Assembly: GCA_006538405.1 (NCBI GenBank)
Contig: BJKQ01000004.1
Span: forward strand, 1,426,001 to 1,490,000
Length of the DNA: 64,000 nt
Source of the DNA: Hansfordia pulvinata
Taxonomy: Eukaryota > Ascomycota > Sordariomycetes > Xylariales
Reading direction: 5' to 3'
Part shown: positions 21,828 through 34,405 of the stretch, piece by piece
Position numbering within the stretch: position 1 is the stretch's first letter
Layout: each line of letters starts with the position of its first letter
Made by a program: the position numbers and the translations under genes
Notes under the pieces: generated by a model
What the model saw: only the letters and a program-made list of their open reading frames with translations
What the model was told of the DNA's origin: nothing
The model's database searches: none

Positions 21828-22896
21828 TCAACGGGGTCGACCGGAAGAGGAGCTTCCCTTTTTATTGGCAATTGCTTCGAAGAGAGGCACCGGGTTGCCG
21901 CCTTCGCCGCCACGGGCGCCCTTTATGCCTCCTAGCAGCCAGTCGGTCAAGTTGACGAAACGGGCGCCAACGCCCTTCTCCCACTCGTGGTGCTCGTCGA
22001 CGTGCTCGATGGTGTGGCTGACGATGCAGCCGTCCTTGTCGAACTCGAAGATGAAGAGACCCGTAAAGGGCTGCTTCTTGCCGACAACCCTGCTACTCTC
22101 GCTGCCGCGCAGCTTCTCGTCCAGCTTCTGCTCGCCCTGCTCCGCCAGACTGAGTCCCCCATCTTGGACGTGGACGTCATTGTCGGCGGCGGTGCGCCAC
22201 TTGACCACCAGCTGCTCATCGCATGCACCGGCGCGCCGCGGCGAGAAGTGCAGGGCCTGGTGGACCATACGCTCCGATAAAATGTCTAGCCGGACGTTGC
22301 CGATGATGGGTACGCGATTCCAGGCCAGCGGAGATGTCCAAAGGGCTGCGACGTAGGCGACTCGGCCCGAGACAGCGGGCAGGTACGGATGTGTCGACGG
22401 GAAGAGATGCAGCGAGATGTTGGGCGACAGGACGGACTGGGGTAGCGGGGACTGCAGGAGGGTCGGGAGGCGATCCTGGAGAATGCGCAATGCTGCGATG
22501 TGACCTGTTAGCATCGTGGCTTGTTTGATGGGGAAGAAACGAATCTGTGGCCGGCGAGAAGGGGGGGAGGGGTCACCACCTACTCTTGCCCAGCTTCAAC
22601 TTGCGCTCGTTGTCCGGGTCGGGACCGCCGCGATCACCGGGCGGATCGAGACGGGGTTGCGACGGGTCGAACCATGACGGCGCAAGCTGCGGCTGGTGGT
22701 GCTGGACCTCGTGCGTGGTCGGCGCGGTGGTCCTGGCAGAGCCAGATATTGGCGAGACGTGGATGGTTATGAGGGGCAGTGGATTGTGGCAGAGGGCCTT
22801 CTTTGCGCCAGGTCTGGGCGCGGTCCGGATGCTGATGCTGCTGCCACCGCTGCGGCTGGCACGGGTGAGTCCAAAGAGGCGGCTCGAAGTGGACAT
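21828..22896 (-). CDS. Conserved fungal protein, possibly mitochondrial
   Basis: Two exons on the minus strand are 22584..22896 and 21828..22492, giving about 325 residues. The intron runs from GTAGGT to a GCAG acceptor with a CTAAC branch point, and joins KLGK to TLRILQDRLPTLLQ in frame. The N-terminus (MSTSSRLFGLTRASRSGG...) is rich in Arg and Ser and lacks acidic residues, which is compatible with a mitochondrial presequence. The body has a well-ordered part (LSPNISLHLFPSTHP, VSGRVAYVAALWTSPLAWNRVPIIGN). A C-terminal alpha/beta-like part contains FTGLFIFEFDKDGCIVSHTIEHVDE. I recognise the sequence style as a conserved ascomycete protein of unknown function but cannot name the family. An upstream in-frame ATG at 22938 would add 14 residues. 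Confidence 0.75.
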
Positions 22897-25049
22897 TGGA
22901 TCAGGCGCAGCCGATGCCCCTTTGGCGGCGGCAAGCAAGGGGCAACGGCATCAAGAGTCGATTGTGCTCGGGTTTCCGGCTGCGGGGACAAGAGCCTTAG
23001 GGGAAGTCTGCTGTTGGTCGCAATGTGGAGATTGGTGCAAGCCAGTCCACTCGATACAAATCCGAGAGTCCCGGGGGGAAACGAGCAGCTGGCGCGGCTA
23101 TACTGGCTGGGTGTTCGTCAGGAAGAGAGGAAGGCCGCCCGTCGACTGTTGTCTGGAGATGGTGGTGATGTAAGTGAAGCCTTGTTCATGGCAGTCCAGG
23201 GCCCGAAGGTTGCGATAAGGGACCCGGCTCCAGCGATAGCCCGGCCGAAGGCCAGCTTCCCCACAGAGCCCTCCGGGGGGCTGCGACCCAGCGCTGTTGT
23301 TGTCGTCGTCGCATTCCATGTACCTCAACAGAAAAGTGGGTGCAATACCGAAAGTGCTTCGGCCATGGGCGTTTGTTAGCCGGTGCAAGTACAAGCGGGC
23401 TCGGATCCGCTACATGACCGTAGCGGGAGGTACCTACACGGTCTGTACTCGTATCCGTCCCTGGCTGCCAGTTCGTCCGGCCACAAAGGGCAGACGCATC
23501 TGGCCGACCGTGCCTCCATTCTGGATTCAAGGCATTGCCGCAGTGGTTGAGATCTCCCGCAACAGTCACCTCCGTGCCGTGCCATGCTGTTCGTTTTCTG
23601 GTCGATTTCCTACTTGAAGTGGCAGAGCCCCGTATTGGAAGTGTCGATTCCAGCTGGAGCTGAGCATGTCCAGGAATGATGTCAGTCTTACTCGGCACAA
23701 TAAGGCACTAAGGATCATGAAGAGAGGTCATGTGGGCTGGCACCAGGCATCCTCTAACCTGCATGTATGACAATCGCATGGCATCCAGTGACTTCATTGC
23801 CATGTAAAGCAACTTATGACTCTCTGCTATTGATTGAAACCCTTAAACTTCCTTGGATAAACCTGACCTTGAGTTTTCTGGTAGCCCACCATTATTGACC
23901 TGCAGTTTGAAGAATGCGAACTACCAGATGCAGCTGTAGATCCTGGTGTAAGGTCAGGTACATTCCAACATGTACTGAGGAAAGTGCATCCAGGCTGAAA
24001 ATTGACTAAGGTAATACTTGTAGGTTCACTGTCCAAAACTGAAGGGGTTGTCCAGATGACAGTGGATAGATGTTGGACAATTACTGGTGCAGCAATACAA
24101 GACAACTGATGATACATGGAAAGTGTCAGGAGTATCTAAAGATGTCCAATAATCACATTAACCTCAGGGACAGATTGACTAAATGTTATCTGTATGGGCT
24201 GGACCCTATGTGAACCAATGATTTGTGACACCTCAAAGTACATGTATTTAAGGATTTAGGTAGCTGGTGATGCTAATACGTGACCCTCAAGTCCCTCACT
24301 CGCATGGTTTCATTGCAGACAATCGGTGCAGAACCAAGTAGATATCATGCATCTAGATATCCCTTGCCTCAGGTGTTACATGGCCTCACAGGTACTAAAC
24401 TTGCCCATCTGGCTAAAGCCCTCCAATCCCAGCTGGCATTCAGGACCTCACTGTGACTGCGCCTCAGTAAGTCCAACCTAAGTACTCCTGGCCAGAATGC
24501 AAGTACATGTACTTTCTAGGAGCAGATGCATCACCTTGGCCTGTACAGACAGAGCACACATGATACTTGGCTCACATGCAACAGAACGCCTGGCACGAGT
24601 ACCCATGCACAGTGGAGGTCGTGGAGCGACCAGCTGGAGGGGCCTCAGGGCAGCCACCCTGGATGGGTGTCTTGCTCTTTGCTTTGCATCCACTGTGACC
24701 TGTGACCACAGTCAGCATCCAACCCAGCCCAGAAGTACCTTACCCAGTCCAGAGGTAACGCCTGCACCCCTTCTATTACCTAGGGGTCAACTCGGATACA
24801 TGAGATGGCCGGTACTTCTCCTATGTACCTTCCACCTTAATCAGCCAACCAACCAACTGGCAGTGTCCCGTCTCATCACCCAAGCCTGCCTGCCTGCCTG
24901 CCACCATCAGATTCACCTTCATTCACCATCATCACCACCACTTCTCCATCCCAACCAGCTCCAGGTTGTCTGCCATCGCTCCAGATCCCACTGAACAGTC
25001 CTCATCTCTGCCCTTCCCAGTTCCACCTTGGCCCTTGCCAGTATCCATA
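22897..25049. other. Intergenic region containing a lower-GC stretch
   Basis: No supportable gene. About 23790-24480 is visibly less GC-rich than the rest of the window (roughly 40-45% against well over 50%) and has no long open frame. It might be a decayed mobile element or an old duplicated segment. The last 250 bp before the ypt1 start are pyrimidine- and CA-rich, as is common for fungal 5' leaders. A TACTCGTA copy lies at 23446. Confidence 0.5.
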
Positions 25050-26375
25050 ATGAATCCCGAGTGGTAAGTTTGACACTGCCCACCGCCCCGCGCCCCTCCA
25101 GCTGCTGTCTTATCACCCACCCTTCCATCGCCAACCTCGCTGTCGCTGCCATTCCATGACCTCATTGACTAACTGCCTCCACACAGAGTACCTAGGAACC
25201 CTTTCTGCTCTGATCTGCAGCCCCTCCTCTGCAACCCCCCACCATGTCTGCCTCACCTCCCACTCGACAACCTTCTGGCCATCACTGCCTCACCTCTCAA
25301 CACCACCCATATAACCATCACCACCCTTTTGGACCTCTGCCTGCAGTGCTCCAACCCTTTCTCTGAGATAGACACCCGTCCCGGAAGCCTCCGTGTCCCA
25401 CCCGAAACCCGCCGCCATGTCTCTGGCCCAGAACAGTCGCCGTCGCAATCGCGAGGTTGCGGTTCGCAACGCCTACATGCAGCACAGCAGCCACCAGCCG
25501 GAAATCCCCATGCTGACCTTCGACATCAACAGATACGACTACCTCTTCAAGCTCCTTCTCATCGGTGACTCCGGTGTCGGAAAGTCTTGTCTCCTGCTCC
25601 GATTCGCCGACGACACCTACACCGAGTCTTACATCTCCACCATTGGTGTCGACTTCGTATGCTCGCCCATGCCGCACTTGCTTTTCCCGACCGCTCCGGC
25701 TGACCATTATCCCTCAGAAAATCCGCACTATTGAGCTTGATGGCAAGACCGTGAAGCTCCAGATCGTAAGTCCGACGTCGATCTTGGACGTTCCTTCCTG
25801 GTCGCAAAACGTTCTCTGACCGTTGATTCGTCTGTAGTGGGACACTGCCGGCCAGGAGCGCTTCCGCACCATCACCTCGTCTTACTACCGCGGCGCCCAC
25901 GGCATCTGTGTCGTCTACGATGTCACCGACATGGACAGCTTCAACAACGTGAAGCAGTGGCTTCAGGAGATCGACCGCTACGCCACCGAGGGCGTCAACA
26001 AGCTGCTTGTCGGCAACAAGAGCGATATGTCGGACAAGAAGGTCGTCGAGTACACTGTTGCCAAGGTACGTAGACCAGACACGTTGCGTATCATCAAACA
26101 GGCACACTCGCGTCTGGCATAAATGAGCCCCGACCCACTCGTGCATATGACAGGTACTGACCCTCATCTCACCACAGGAGTTTGCCGACAGTCTCGGTAT
26201 CCCGTTCCTCGAGACCTCGGCCAAGAACGCCTCCAACGTCGAGCAGGCTTTCCTGACCATGGCCCGCCAGATCAAGGAGCGCATGGGCTCTCAGGCCACC
26301 ACCAACACCAAGCCCGGTGTTCAGGTCGGTCCTGGCCACAGCGTCTCCAACAACTCCAGCGGCGGTTGCTGCTAG
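25050..26375 (+). CDS. ypt1: Ypt1/Rab1 small GTPase
   Basis: Five exons: 25050..25060, 25533..25656, 25718..25765, 25838..26065 and 26178..26375, giving 202 residues, the usual length. Ypt1/Rab1 controls ER-to-Golgi and intra-Golgi vesicle tethering and autophagy, acting on membranes through a prenylated C-terminus. Visible motifs: the P loop GDSGVGKSC, the effector region [33 protein letters not shown], the guanine-specificity NKSD, the ETSAK loop and a terminal CC for geranylgeranylation. The tiny first exon encodes MNPE up to the split Glu codon. Its donor must be the weak GTGGTA at 25061, because the stronger GTAAGT three bases later would create an immediate stop. The 472-bp first intron ends with a CTGAC branch point and CAACAG. 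It is convergent with the large low-complexity gene. Confidence 0.95.
25061..25066 (+). other. Unusual 5' splice site of ypt1 intron 1
   Basis: The donor that yields MNPEYDYLF is GTGGTA. A consensus GTAAGT starts at 25064. Using that site would give GAG TGA, a stop after four residues. Confidence 0.7.
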
Positions 26376-28290
26376 AGTGGCAAACCTTGCGGAAATTCTA
26401 CGATACCCCCCCTGGAACGATTTGGCACCATTCTTCGCGCATCATCCACAGAGGACCTTCCCACGTGCGGACCGCCATCAAGGGTGCCCGCCTTGTTCAG
26501 GACAGGGCACGCAGGCCGGTCAAGCGGGGCAGGTGGATCACGTTGCGTTCGCATCTTGACTTTGGACGGCGCATAGATGAAATAACCGTTCGCTTGGATC
26601 CTGCTTCTGACCGGGGGGCAAAGGTCGCCCGCCCGCCACCGTCCGCTTTTTCTGTGTAAACGCAAGGCAAGTAGCGACGAGGTGTACATGTGCGTCTGCG
26701 TGCGTAAGAAGGCGGGGTTCATGATGATAATGATGGTGACGATGATGCGGCGACGTTGCACCTCCATCTTGATGCGACGGCCATTTGATAATTGAACTGG
26801 GTTTTCTTTCTTTCGAGGGTCAAGTCGTGCTGCGTTGGTCTCTTTGCATTAGATCTCGTTACTTCTCCTTTTGCGGTTTCGGACGAATTTCTTCTCTCTG
26901 TGGCCCGCGAATGACATACGCTTCGTAAAGCCTGGTCGTTTCAACACGAATATACTACATCTTGACGAGCGTGTCTGCCGTATGCTGCCGTGAATAAACG
27001 CTTCTAGGGTTGATTCTCATCTTGGCTGCGGGGCATGTAGCAAGGACATTACATGTAACTGGTACGACGATGCAGCGGATTCATGCTTGCATGAGCGTTG
27101 TGCCTGCTTTGGCAAGGTGTGTGTTTGCGAGACGTGAGGCGTGGCGGTGTAAGAGTCAGGTTCAAGCTAGTAATGGTGAGAACCACTGCCTCGCCAAACA
27201 TGAGGCGGCGAGGACATGAAGATGTGTAAGGAGCTGAGACGGGCTGGGGAGTATTGCTTACGATCGTGATGTTCATGTCAAGACGGGCGCCGCAGACGAG
27301 TGGGGCGTATCAACACGATTCTTTCCATTGAGTGCCATCGCTATGCATGCAGCTTCATTTGCAAATAAATCATACACGGTGAACGTTCCTTCTAACATTG
27401 CTCGGTGCGACTATTTTCTAAGAATGACCACGATAAACGAGCTGGAAGAAACGGGGTCGACCCCCTCAGCCGACGTCACTGCGACGTATAGAAAAAACCG
27501 CGGGAGGGCAATAAAGGCAGAGCGAGCAAGCGGGAGTATCGACCGAAATAAGCAAGAAAAACAACAACGATCAGTCCAGTGGTCATCAGCCAAGCCGAGC
27601 CGCCACAGAATAACGCCCTTCCCCTCTCCCAAGAAAAAATTCCTCCTTTTTTTGCCAGGACGCCAGGCCGCAGGCAAACTTTTCCGCTCACTAAACAAAC
27701 AAAAAAGAGATGGTACAAAGCGCATCAAAACACGCCAATAGGTATCCCAGAAATTTCGAGAGGCGCAGCGCAAGGTGATGGGCTACAAAGACGCAGAGAT
27801 ACAGAAGTAGACAAGATTGAGGGACACAAGAGACAATGGTTCTGATGGGCGAGGGCCTCGCGGGCCACGATCGGGAGATAGAGAGAGAAATCGCGTATGC
27901 GCTTGGCTCTCGTGGAATATATAGGGCGAGTAGGTCGTATGTATTGGAGGACAGAGGACGGAGATTTTCGATGGATGGTAAAGATGGTGAGTGACTCATG
28001 TCATGGGTCGCGTTAAACGATTGGCGTGGTCGGTATTCTTTCAAAAGTGACAACTGCGCAGTCAAGACGCATGTCTTGCTGCCGGCTCAAGACGGGGTTC
28101 TCTGGTGCTACCAGGAAGGAGGGGTGTGTACAGGGTATCGAGATGTAGGTGTATAGGTTGGGGGATATTGGCGTAAGCGCAGCGGGCATCTTCGGCGGAG
28201 AATACCTGATAGCAGACAACGTCTTTCCTGATGTCAGATGGAGATGGGTGATGGGAGCTCTAGATGGAGAGCGGGCGAGAAGTTGACCGT
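26376..28290. other. Convergent 3' intergenic region
   Basis: These 1.9 kb lie between the ends of ypt1 and the large minus-strand gene. I see no supportable gene. Parts (26.4-27.0 kb) are probably the ypt1 3' untranslated region. The stretch 27.3-27.7 kb is A-rich. Confidence 0.5.
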
Positions 28291-31200
28291 CTACTCCTCG
28301 ATCGACAGGCCGAGCCACTTGAGCGCTTTGCGGCTGTTGCCCTTGCGGACCTCGTTGCCGCGCATGTAGAGGGGCATGTACTTGCGCTCCTCCTCGGCGA
28401 AACGGTTGTCCTCGTCGTCGGAGATCTCGGCGTAGGAGACGACCTCGGGGCGCAGGCTGGACTTGTCGTCCGCCTGGACGGCATCGCGGCCGAGCATTTG
28501 CCGCAGCTTGGAGCGCTGACTGGCCATGGTGCGGACAGTCTTGATGGTGCCGGCGAGGGACGCGGCGCGGACGGCTTCGCGGCGGCCTCGGGCTCAAGAA
28601 CCGTCGGGGAGGGCAGTGGGGACTCGAGCTGGCTCTTGGAGTTTTGCTCCACGGTGATTGTCGTGGTCGTGGTCGTCGGGGCCGGCTCGGTGGGAGACTG
28701 GAAGCCCATGAGGACGGCGGCGCTGGCGAGGGGCGCGTACTGCATGGCCGGGTCGATGAGAGGGCTCTGGGCGAGCGCCTTGGGGCCGTTGTGGTTGCCC
28801 GAGTGGCGGCGGCGATCGCTCTGGACCGAGTTGCGGTTGGAAGAGCCGGCGCCTGGGGCGCCGTCGGGGATGTAGAACGGAGAGACATCAATGAGAATCT
28901 TCCAGATGGTGGAGATAAAGCTGGCGATCTCGGACTCGGACGCGGAGGAGGTAAGGAGGAAGTTTGCGCGGGAGAAGGAGAGGGGCTGCTGCTGCTGCTG
29001 CTGCTGGGACTGCTTCTGCTGTCTCTCCGGGGAGCGCGAGGGGGTGTAGAGGGTGGCGCTGGTGCGGCGGCTACTGGAGACGGACTGCCCGGAGACAGAG
29101 CGGGAGACGGAGTGGCGGTGGTGCTGCTGGACCTTGAAGCCGGGGTAGGGCTTGGGCTCGTGGGCACGCTCGTCGAGGATACCGGCGACCTTGAGAAGCT
29201 CGACGCCGACGAGCTTCTGGAGGGCGAGGACGGTGGTGAGGTGCTCCGGGGGGTACTCAAGCAGGAGGAAGCGGGTGTGCTGGTGGGCGGCGAGGTAGAC
29301 CTCAAGGAAGGGGATGATGAGGGTGGCGAGGAGCATCGAGTTGGAGAAGGGGTTGTCGTGGGTCTGGTTGGCGAGAGGCTGGGCGGTGAAGGCCTGCATG
29401 GCGTTGGCGATGAGGAAGCGGAGGTCGAGGCGGCCGCTGCGGGTGACGCCGGAGGGTTTGGCGCCGAGCTTCTCAAGGGAGCCGGTGATGGCGCCGAGGA
29501 AGTCCTTGTCGACGCCCTGCTGGGCACCGACGGCGAGGATCAGGTCGACCTTGCGCTGGCCGTGGCGGCGGTGGGCGGCGTCGGTGTCGCGGAAGACGGG
29601 CTTCCACAGGCCACTGAGCTCGGGCAGCAGGGGGAAGCCGAACTGGCCGTAGCCGGCGTCCTCGGAGGGGGAGAAGTAGATGTTGAGGATGGAGCGCAAC
29701 GAGTTCTGCATGCAGACGGCAGTCTTGCAGTCGCCGGTGGCGAAGTCGTGGAACGTCTTGTCAAGGTTGGCCAAGTTGGAGCGGGTGGCGCGAGGGCCGC
29801 GGGGCGCCCGCGGAGGCGTCGTCGTCGAAGCCGTCTGCAAGTGGGCGACAGAGGAGGCGGCGGCCGGCGGCTTCGTGATGTCGACGGTGGTCGGGGTGGC
29901 GACGGGCACCTGCTGTACCTGCACCTGTGCCTGTCCAACTTTGGGAAGTTGCGACTGCTGCTGCTGTTCCTGCTGCTGCTGCTGCTGCTGCTGCTGATCT
30001 CCAGCGATGATGCTCTGTTTGGTGGGCCACGAGCCCGGCGGGCGAAGGTAGTCGCCGTGCGAGGCAAACGGGTCGTACTCGTCAGCCGACTCGGACGGGT
30101 CGGTGATGGGCGAGGGAACGTCCGAGTTGCGCACGCGGGCGTTGTCACTGCGGCCGCCGACGCCGCCGCCGCCGCTGCTGCGATCGGGGCAAGGGGTCGA
30201 CTGCCGCGACATGGTCGGGCTGGAGGATGCCTCGGACAGAGACGTGGCCTCCGCGTCGTACTCGTCATCGTCCTCGGTGGGAGGCAGCAGCGGGGGCATG
30301 GAGATGGGAAAGCTGCCGTCGCGGAACCCCTGAATGGTGGCCCGGAGCGCGTCGCTGTCGCTGTTGTCGTTTTCGCCGTGGAAGTAGACAACCATGTCCT
30401 CGACCATGGGCAGGACGGTCTGAAAGGGGGCGCCGGGGCCGAGCTCGAAGCGGGCGGCGCCGTCGAGCAGGGCCTGGACGTCAACGGCGTCGACACCGCG
30501 GTCGGCGTAGCGGGGCAAGCCACCGGCGGCGCTGTTGCTGTTGCTGTCGTCGCCGTCGTCGCGGGTGCTTGTGGCCTGGCTTACGTAGGAGGCGGAGGCG
30601 CCCGTGGCGCGGTCGACGTAGCTGAGGGGCCGGCGCTTGGGGTTGGTGAGGATCAGGGGCGAGGGCGGGCCGCGGCGGATGGTGGTCCGGCTGGCGCGCC
30701 CGTACGTGGCGACGCTGCCGGGGCGGGGCAGCTCGGCGAAGAACTTGGAGCGCAGGATCTGCTTCTCCTGAACGCTCATGCCCCAGCGGTGCGGCTCGCG
30801 CGTGGGCGTCGGCTGCGAGCGGCGGTGGTCGATGTTGTGATGCTGGGTGTTGGTGTTGACGTTGGAGGTGGTGGTGCCGTTGGCATTGCTGGCGCCGTCG
30901 ACCAGCGCAATGTCCTGGTTGCGCACGCCGCTGGCGTACAGTCGGTCCATCGACTTGATGCGCTTGTGGTGGCCGCCGCCGACGATGGGCGACGCGGAGC
31001 CCGAGGCCGAGCCGCTGCGCACATCGACGACGCGGGCCTCCTCGATGACGGCGGGCGTCGCCAGGGCCGCTGCCGACGTCGCGGCTTCGGACGCGCCGCT
31101 ACCGTACGCCTCGCCGATGCAGCTGGGCCCCTCGCTGTCGTTGTCGTTGTCGAGGTCTTCATCGTCACCCGTTAGCGCCCGCAGCGTCGCCAGGCGCGGG

Positions 31201-32396
31201 TTCTGCGCCAGCGTCCGGTCCGCCAGGCCCGACAGGTCGAGCCCCTGGAAGCTCCGGCTCTTGCGAGCGCCGCCACTACCACCGCTGCCGCCGCTGACGC
31301 TGCCGCTGTCCGGGCGCCGCGCGGGGAGACTGCGCGTGACGTCGGGCCCCCCGAAGACGTAGAAGGGCGCGGCCTCGTGCAGCTCCTCGGGCAGCCGCTT
31401 CATGGGCAAGCTGGTGCTGCGCCTCCGCTGCTGCGATTCCCGCCCTTGCTGGTGCTGGTTTCGGCTGTCGCTGCTGCCGCTGCTGGCGGTCGTCAGATCG
31501 AGCTCGGTGCTGGGCTGCAGCGCCTCCGTCTCGCGGTCCAGCGCGTCCGCGGCCCGCATCGCCTTGGAGATGGGGTCGTTGTGGTCGTTGCTGTGGTGGT
31601 GGTGGTGGTCGTCATCATCGTCGTCATCGGTAGCAATGGCGTTCTCGTGGTCGTGGTTGTTGGTGTTATGATATCTGTCATCCTCGCCCTCGTCTCCTCC
31701 CTCTTCCCCGTCCTCATCCTCGGTGTCCTCTACCAGAGACGAGGAAGAAGACGAGAAGTGGTGTGGGCTACTCTTCCTCGACCTGCCCTTGCTCCTGCTG
31801 CCCATTCTGCCGCCCTTGCTGTTCTTCGTGTTTCTGTTGTAGGCCGCCGCCGACCGGAAGCCGGAGGGCGACCCGGAGCCCTGCTGGCTGGCGAGCCCGG
31901 CCAGCCCGTTGCGCACCAGCTCCGCGAAGACAGCCTCGGCCTGCTCCAGGCTCCCAGTGGTGCTGCCGCTGCCGCTGCCCATGATGTGGTCGCGGATGGC
32001 CGACACGCAGGCCAGCTGAGCGCTCGCCGTACCGCCGTTCATGAAGACGAGCCGCTTGTCGCCCTGCGTCGACCCCTGCAAGAACGCGTGCGCCATGTCT
32101 GCCCGCGCGTTGCACGCTTCGTGTATCCTCAAGATGAACGCCCGCGGGTCGAACGCGGAGTCGGTCTGCTGCGGTACCGATTGCCGGTTCTGGTACTGTG
32201 TCGATGTTTTTGTTGTTGATGCCGTCGTCGTCGTCGTCGTCGTCGTGCCGGTATTGGTGCCGGCCAAGAAGTGCTCCAAAGGGGGCAGGACCATGATCTT
32301 GGGCGAAGTCGGCAGCAGGCGCATCTGCGTCGACACGACGTCCTGCGGCCCCTCAAAGGCCACCAGGCTGCCGTGATATCTCGAGGCGTACCCCAT
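28291..32396 (-). CDS. Very large low-complexity fungal protein ('gastric mucin-like'), one frameshift
   Basis: One exon encodes roughly 1,370 residues. The N-terminus MGYASRYHGS plus LLPTSPKIMVLPPLEHFL, and the nearby block DPRAFILRIHEACNARADMAHAFLQG, look conserved. A long disordered middle follows, rich in Ser, Asp, His, Asn and Gly, with a Gln run near residues 799-817. An ordered core lies at about 875-1085 (NLDKTFHDFATGDCKTAVC, FPLLPELSGLWKPVF, VDLILAVGAQQGVDKDF, LIIPFLEVYLAAHQHTRFLLLEYPPEHL). The end is disordered with RKALKWLGLSIEE. I believe this is the filamentous-ascomycete family annotated as 'gastric mucin-like protein', which has no known function; no signal peptide is evident. 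Near 28575-28590 the frame changes: VLEPEAA is followed by an antisense-like frame, while the -1 frame gives VRAASLAGTIKTVRTMASQRSK and the acidic C-terminus. One missing C explains it. Confidence 0.75.
28575..28590 (-). other. Apparent 1-base deletion near the 3' end of the large gene
   Basis: The conserved-looking tail (MASQRSKLRQMLGRDAV to SIEE) is in a different frame from the first 1,280 residues. No GT-AG pair fits. A single added C between the Ala and Arg codons would join them. Confidence 0.65.
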
Positions 32397-32537
32397 CTTT
32401 GGGTTCTGGGGCCTCGAATGGGAAGCCCGCTATATATGGATATATATCTATATATCGGATTGTTGCTTTGTGTGTTGTGTGTTGTGTGGTCGTGTCGTGG
32501 TCAGGACTGCTTGATAGTCTTGTCCTGTATAGGGGAG

Positions 32538-32539
<2 letters not shown>

Positions 32540-32591
<52 letters not shown>
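32540..32591. repeat. GA microsatellite
   Basis: About 25 pure GA units, located 145-195 bp upstream of the large gene's start codon. It may lie in that gene's promoter or 5' leader. Confidence 0.95.
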
Positions 32592-32595
<4 letters not shown>

Positions 32596-34362
32596 CCGTC
32601 GGCGCGATGGTGTAGTAACCAGACCAATGCCAATCGCTGTGGGATCCGACTTGCCACCTCTTTCTGGTGGGTGGGTGAAGCAGCTGGCGCTTCTGGGGCT
32701 GTCTATCTCAGCTGCAGCCCTGTTGCCGTTGCTGTTGTCGCCGTCGTTATGGCTGAGCTGAAGAGAGTGGTGAGACACACAACGGTGGTTGTTTGCTTCT
32801 GGCCCGCGTGGCTGCTGGAGGTCCGGAGCTGGAGGTAGAAAAGGAGGGATGCCGGCGTGGTGTGGCTTGCTGACAAGGAGTGAGACAACGATTCAAGCTG
32901 ATGAAGAATCCGATAGCGCCATCACCACGTTGCTCGAGGGAGGGTCGGAAAGGGTCAGACACAGTCGGAGACGGGTGGGAGCATGAGAAAAGCAAACGGA
33001 AAGAGGAACCTCGAGTTTGAGAGGTGGGCAGTCACTTCCAATTTACTCGTACGAGGTCGCGCACACATGCAGTGGATGTCTCGCGAGCGGCTGTACAACA
33101 TCTCTCTCTCTTTCTCTCTCATCAGTGACATCTGGTGACGGTGGACTACCTACTTTGAGTAGCACCCGTAGCACGAGTACCACCTATTTTCACCCGCACC
33201 CTCTTAGTACTCGTACTTGACCGCGGAGACCGCTTACAAGCCTGGTACTCGTCTCGTACCTCGAGAGACCGAACCACCGCGGTGAGCAAGCTCCCACTCT
33301 CGGTATCGTATGTGTGCTTCTTCAATAAGCCATGTCTCCATGTACTCGTCGTACCTATGGGAGGCAGGTTAGGTAGCGGCATAGGTATGCAGAGGCGGGT
33401 GCTCCGAGAATCCCCTCTTTTGCCTCGTAGGTACCAGCAGCACATCTATCGGCATAAAGCAAAAGGGCTGTGGGGATTGGGACAGGAGCGATGCGATGCG
33501 GGGCTCTGTTTGGTCGAACGAATGGAGCGCCATTGTTTTTTTCCTTTTTCTTTTTTGGTTCTTTTTCGTACCTGGTGCCTGTCGTGCCTGTCTGCTCACC
33601 CGCCTTGAAGCTCCCCGGAAAGAAAGAAGAAAAACAAAAAGAAGAGCATCCCACCCAGCGATGAACAGGGCTACGCCTATACTGAGCTTAGTTTTACACA
33701 GCTACCACTCGTAAAAGGGTGACGACTGGAGTGGGCCACTGACGTTGGGACGCGGCGCCCGCTACGCGCAGCTACGCGCAGCTACGCTTGATTGCCATCA
33801 CCCATGATCCCTGTCCACTGGTCGAGGTCCCCATCTTGGCAAACGACGGCGCCCGGCTCATCTGCAGCACCAGCACGCCAGCTCGGCCCTAATAAGTTGC
33901 GAGTAGCCGGGCACGCTGCGCCAGCGTCTTGGGATTGGTCGAGAGTTCCGGTGTTGAAAGTGAGGGACACGATGCTGGGCGAACGAGCGAGCGAGCGTGA
34001 CACAGCGGCGAGTCCTTCCCCCCCTTCTCCCGATGGGTCCCCGAGTTGGCCACAAATAAGGGGTAAAGTGTCAGTACTCGTACGTACGGCGAGGCTGTCT
34101 CCTTTCTGCCGCATCTACTCGTAATCGCCACCCTCAGCCCCTCCTCCGCCCAGAGCTCTGGGTTCCTGGGCATTCGACGCGCCAATGGACGCAGGTCAGA
34201 ACTACGGGCACTCCTGCATCCAATCAAGTCATCACCAACAACAGCAGCAGAGCCTGCTCCGGAACGGCGGGAGCTGAGAACCGGGTGGCAAGCCTGCTCT
34301 ACCGGACCTGGGGATCGACCTCTGACTGGTCCGACCCGAAAGCCAACACCTCTGTCGGTTCC

Positions 34363-34405
34363 ACCCACAGCCCACAGCCCACAGTCCACAGCCCACAGCC
34401 CACGA
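34363..34405. repeat. CCCACAG-type minisatellite
   Basis: Tandem copies of a 7-base unit, with one variant unit in the middle. Confidence 0.75.

Noticed and set aside
28644..31175. 843-residue open frame on the plus strand
   Set aside because: It lies antisense to the large low-complexity gene and consists almost only of Gly, Ala, Val, Arg and Asp. This is the expected shadow of a GC-rich coding strand.
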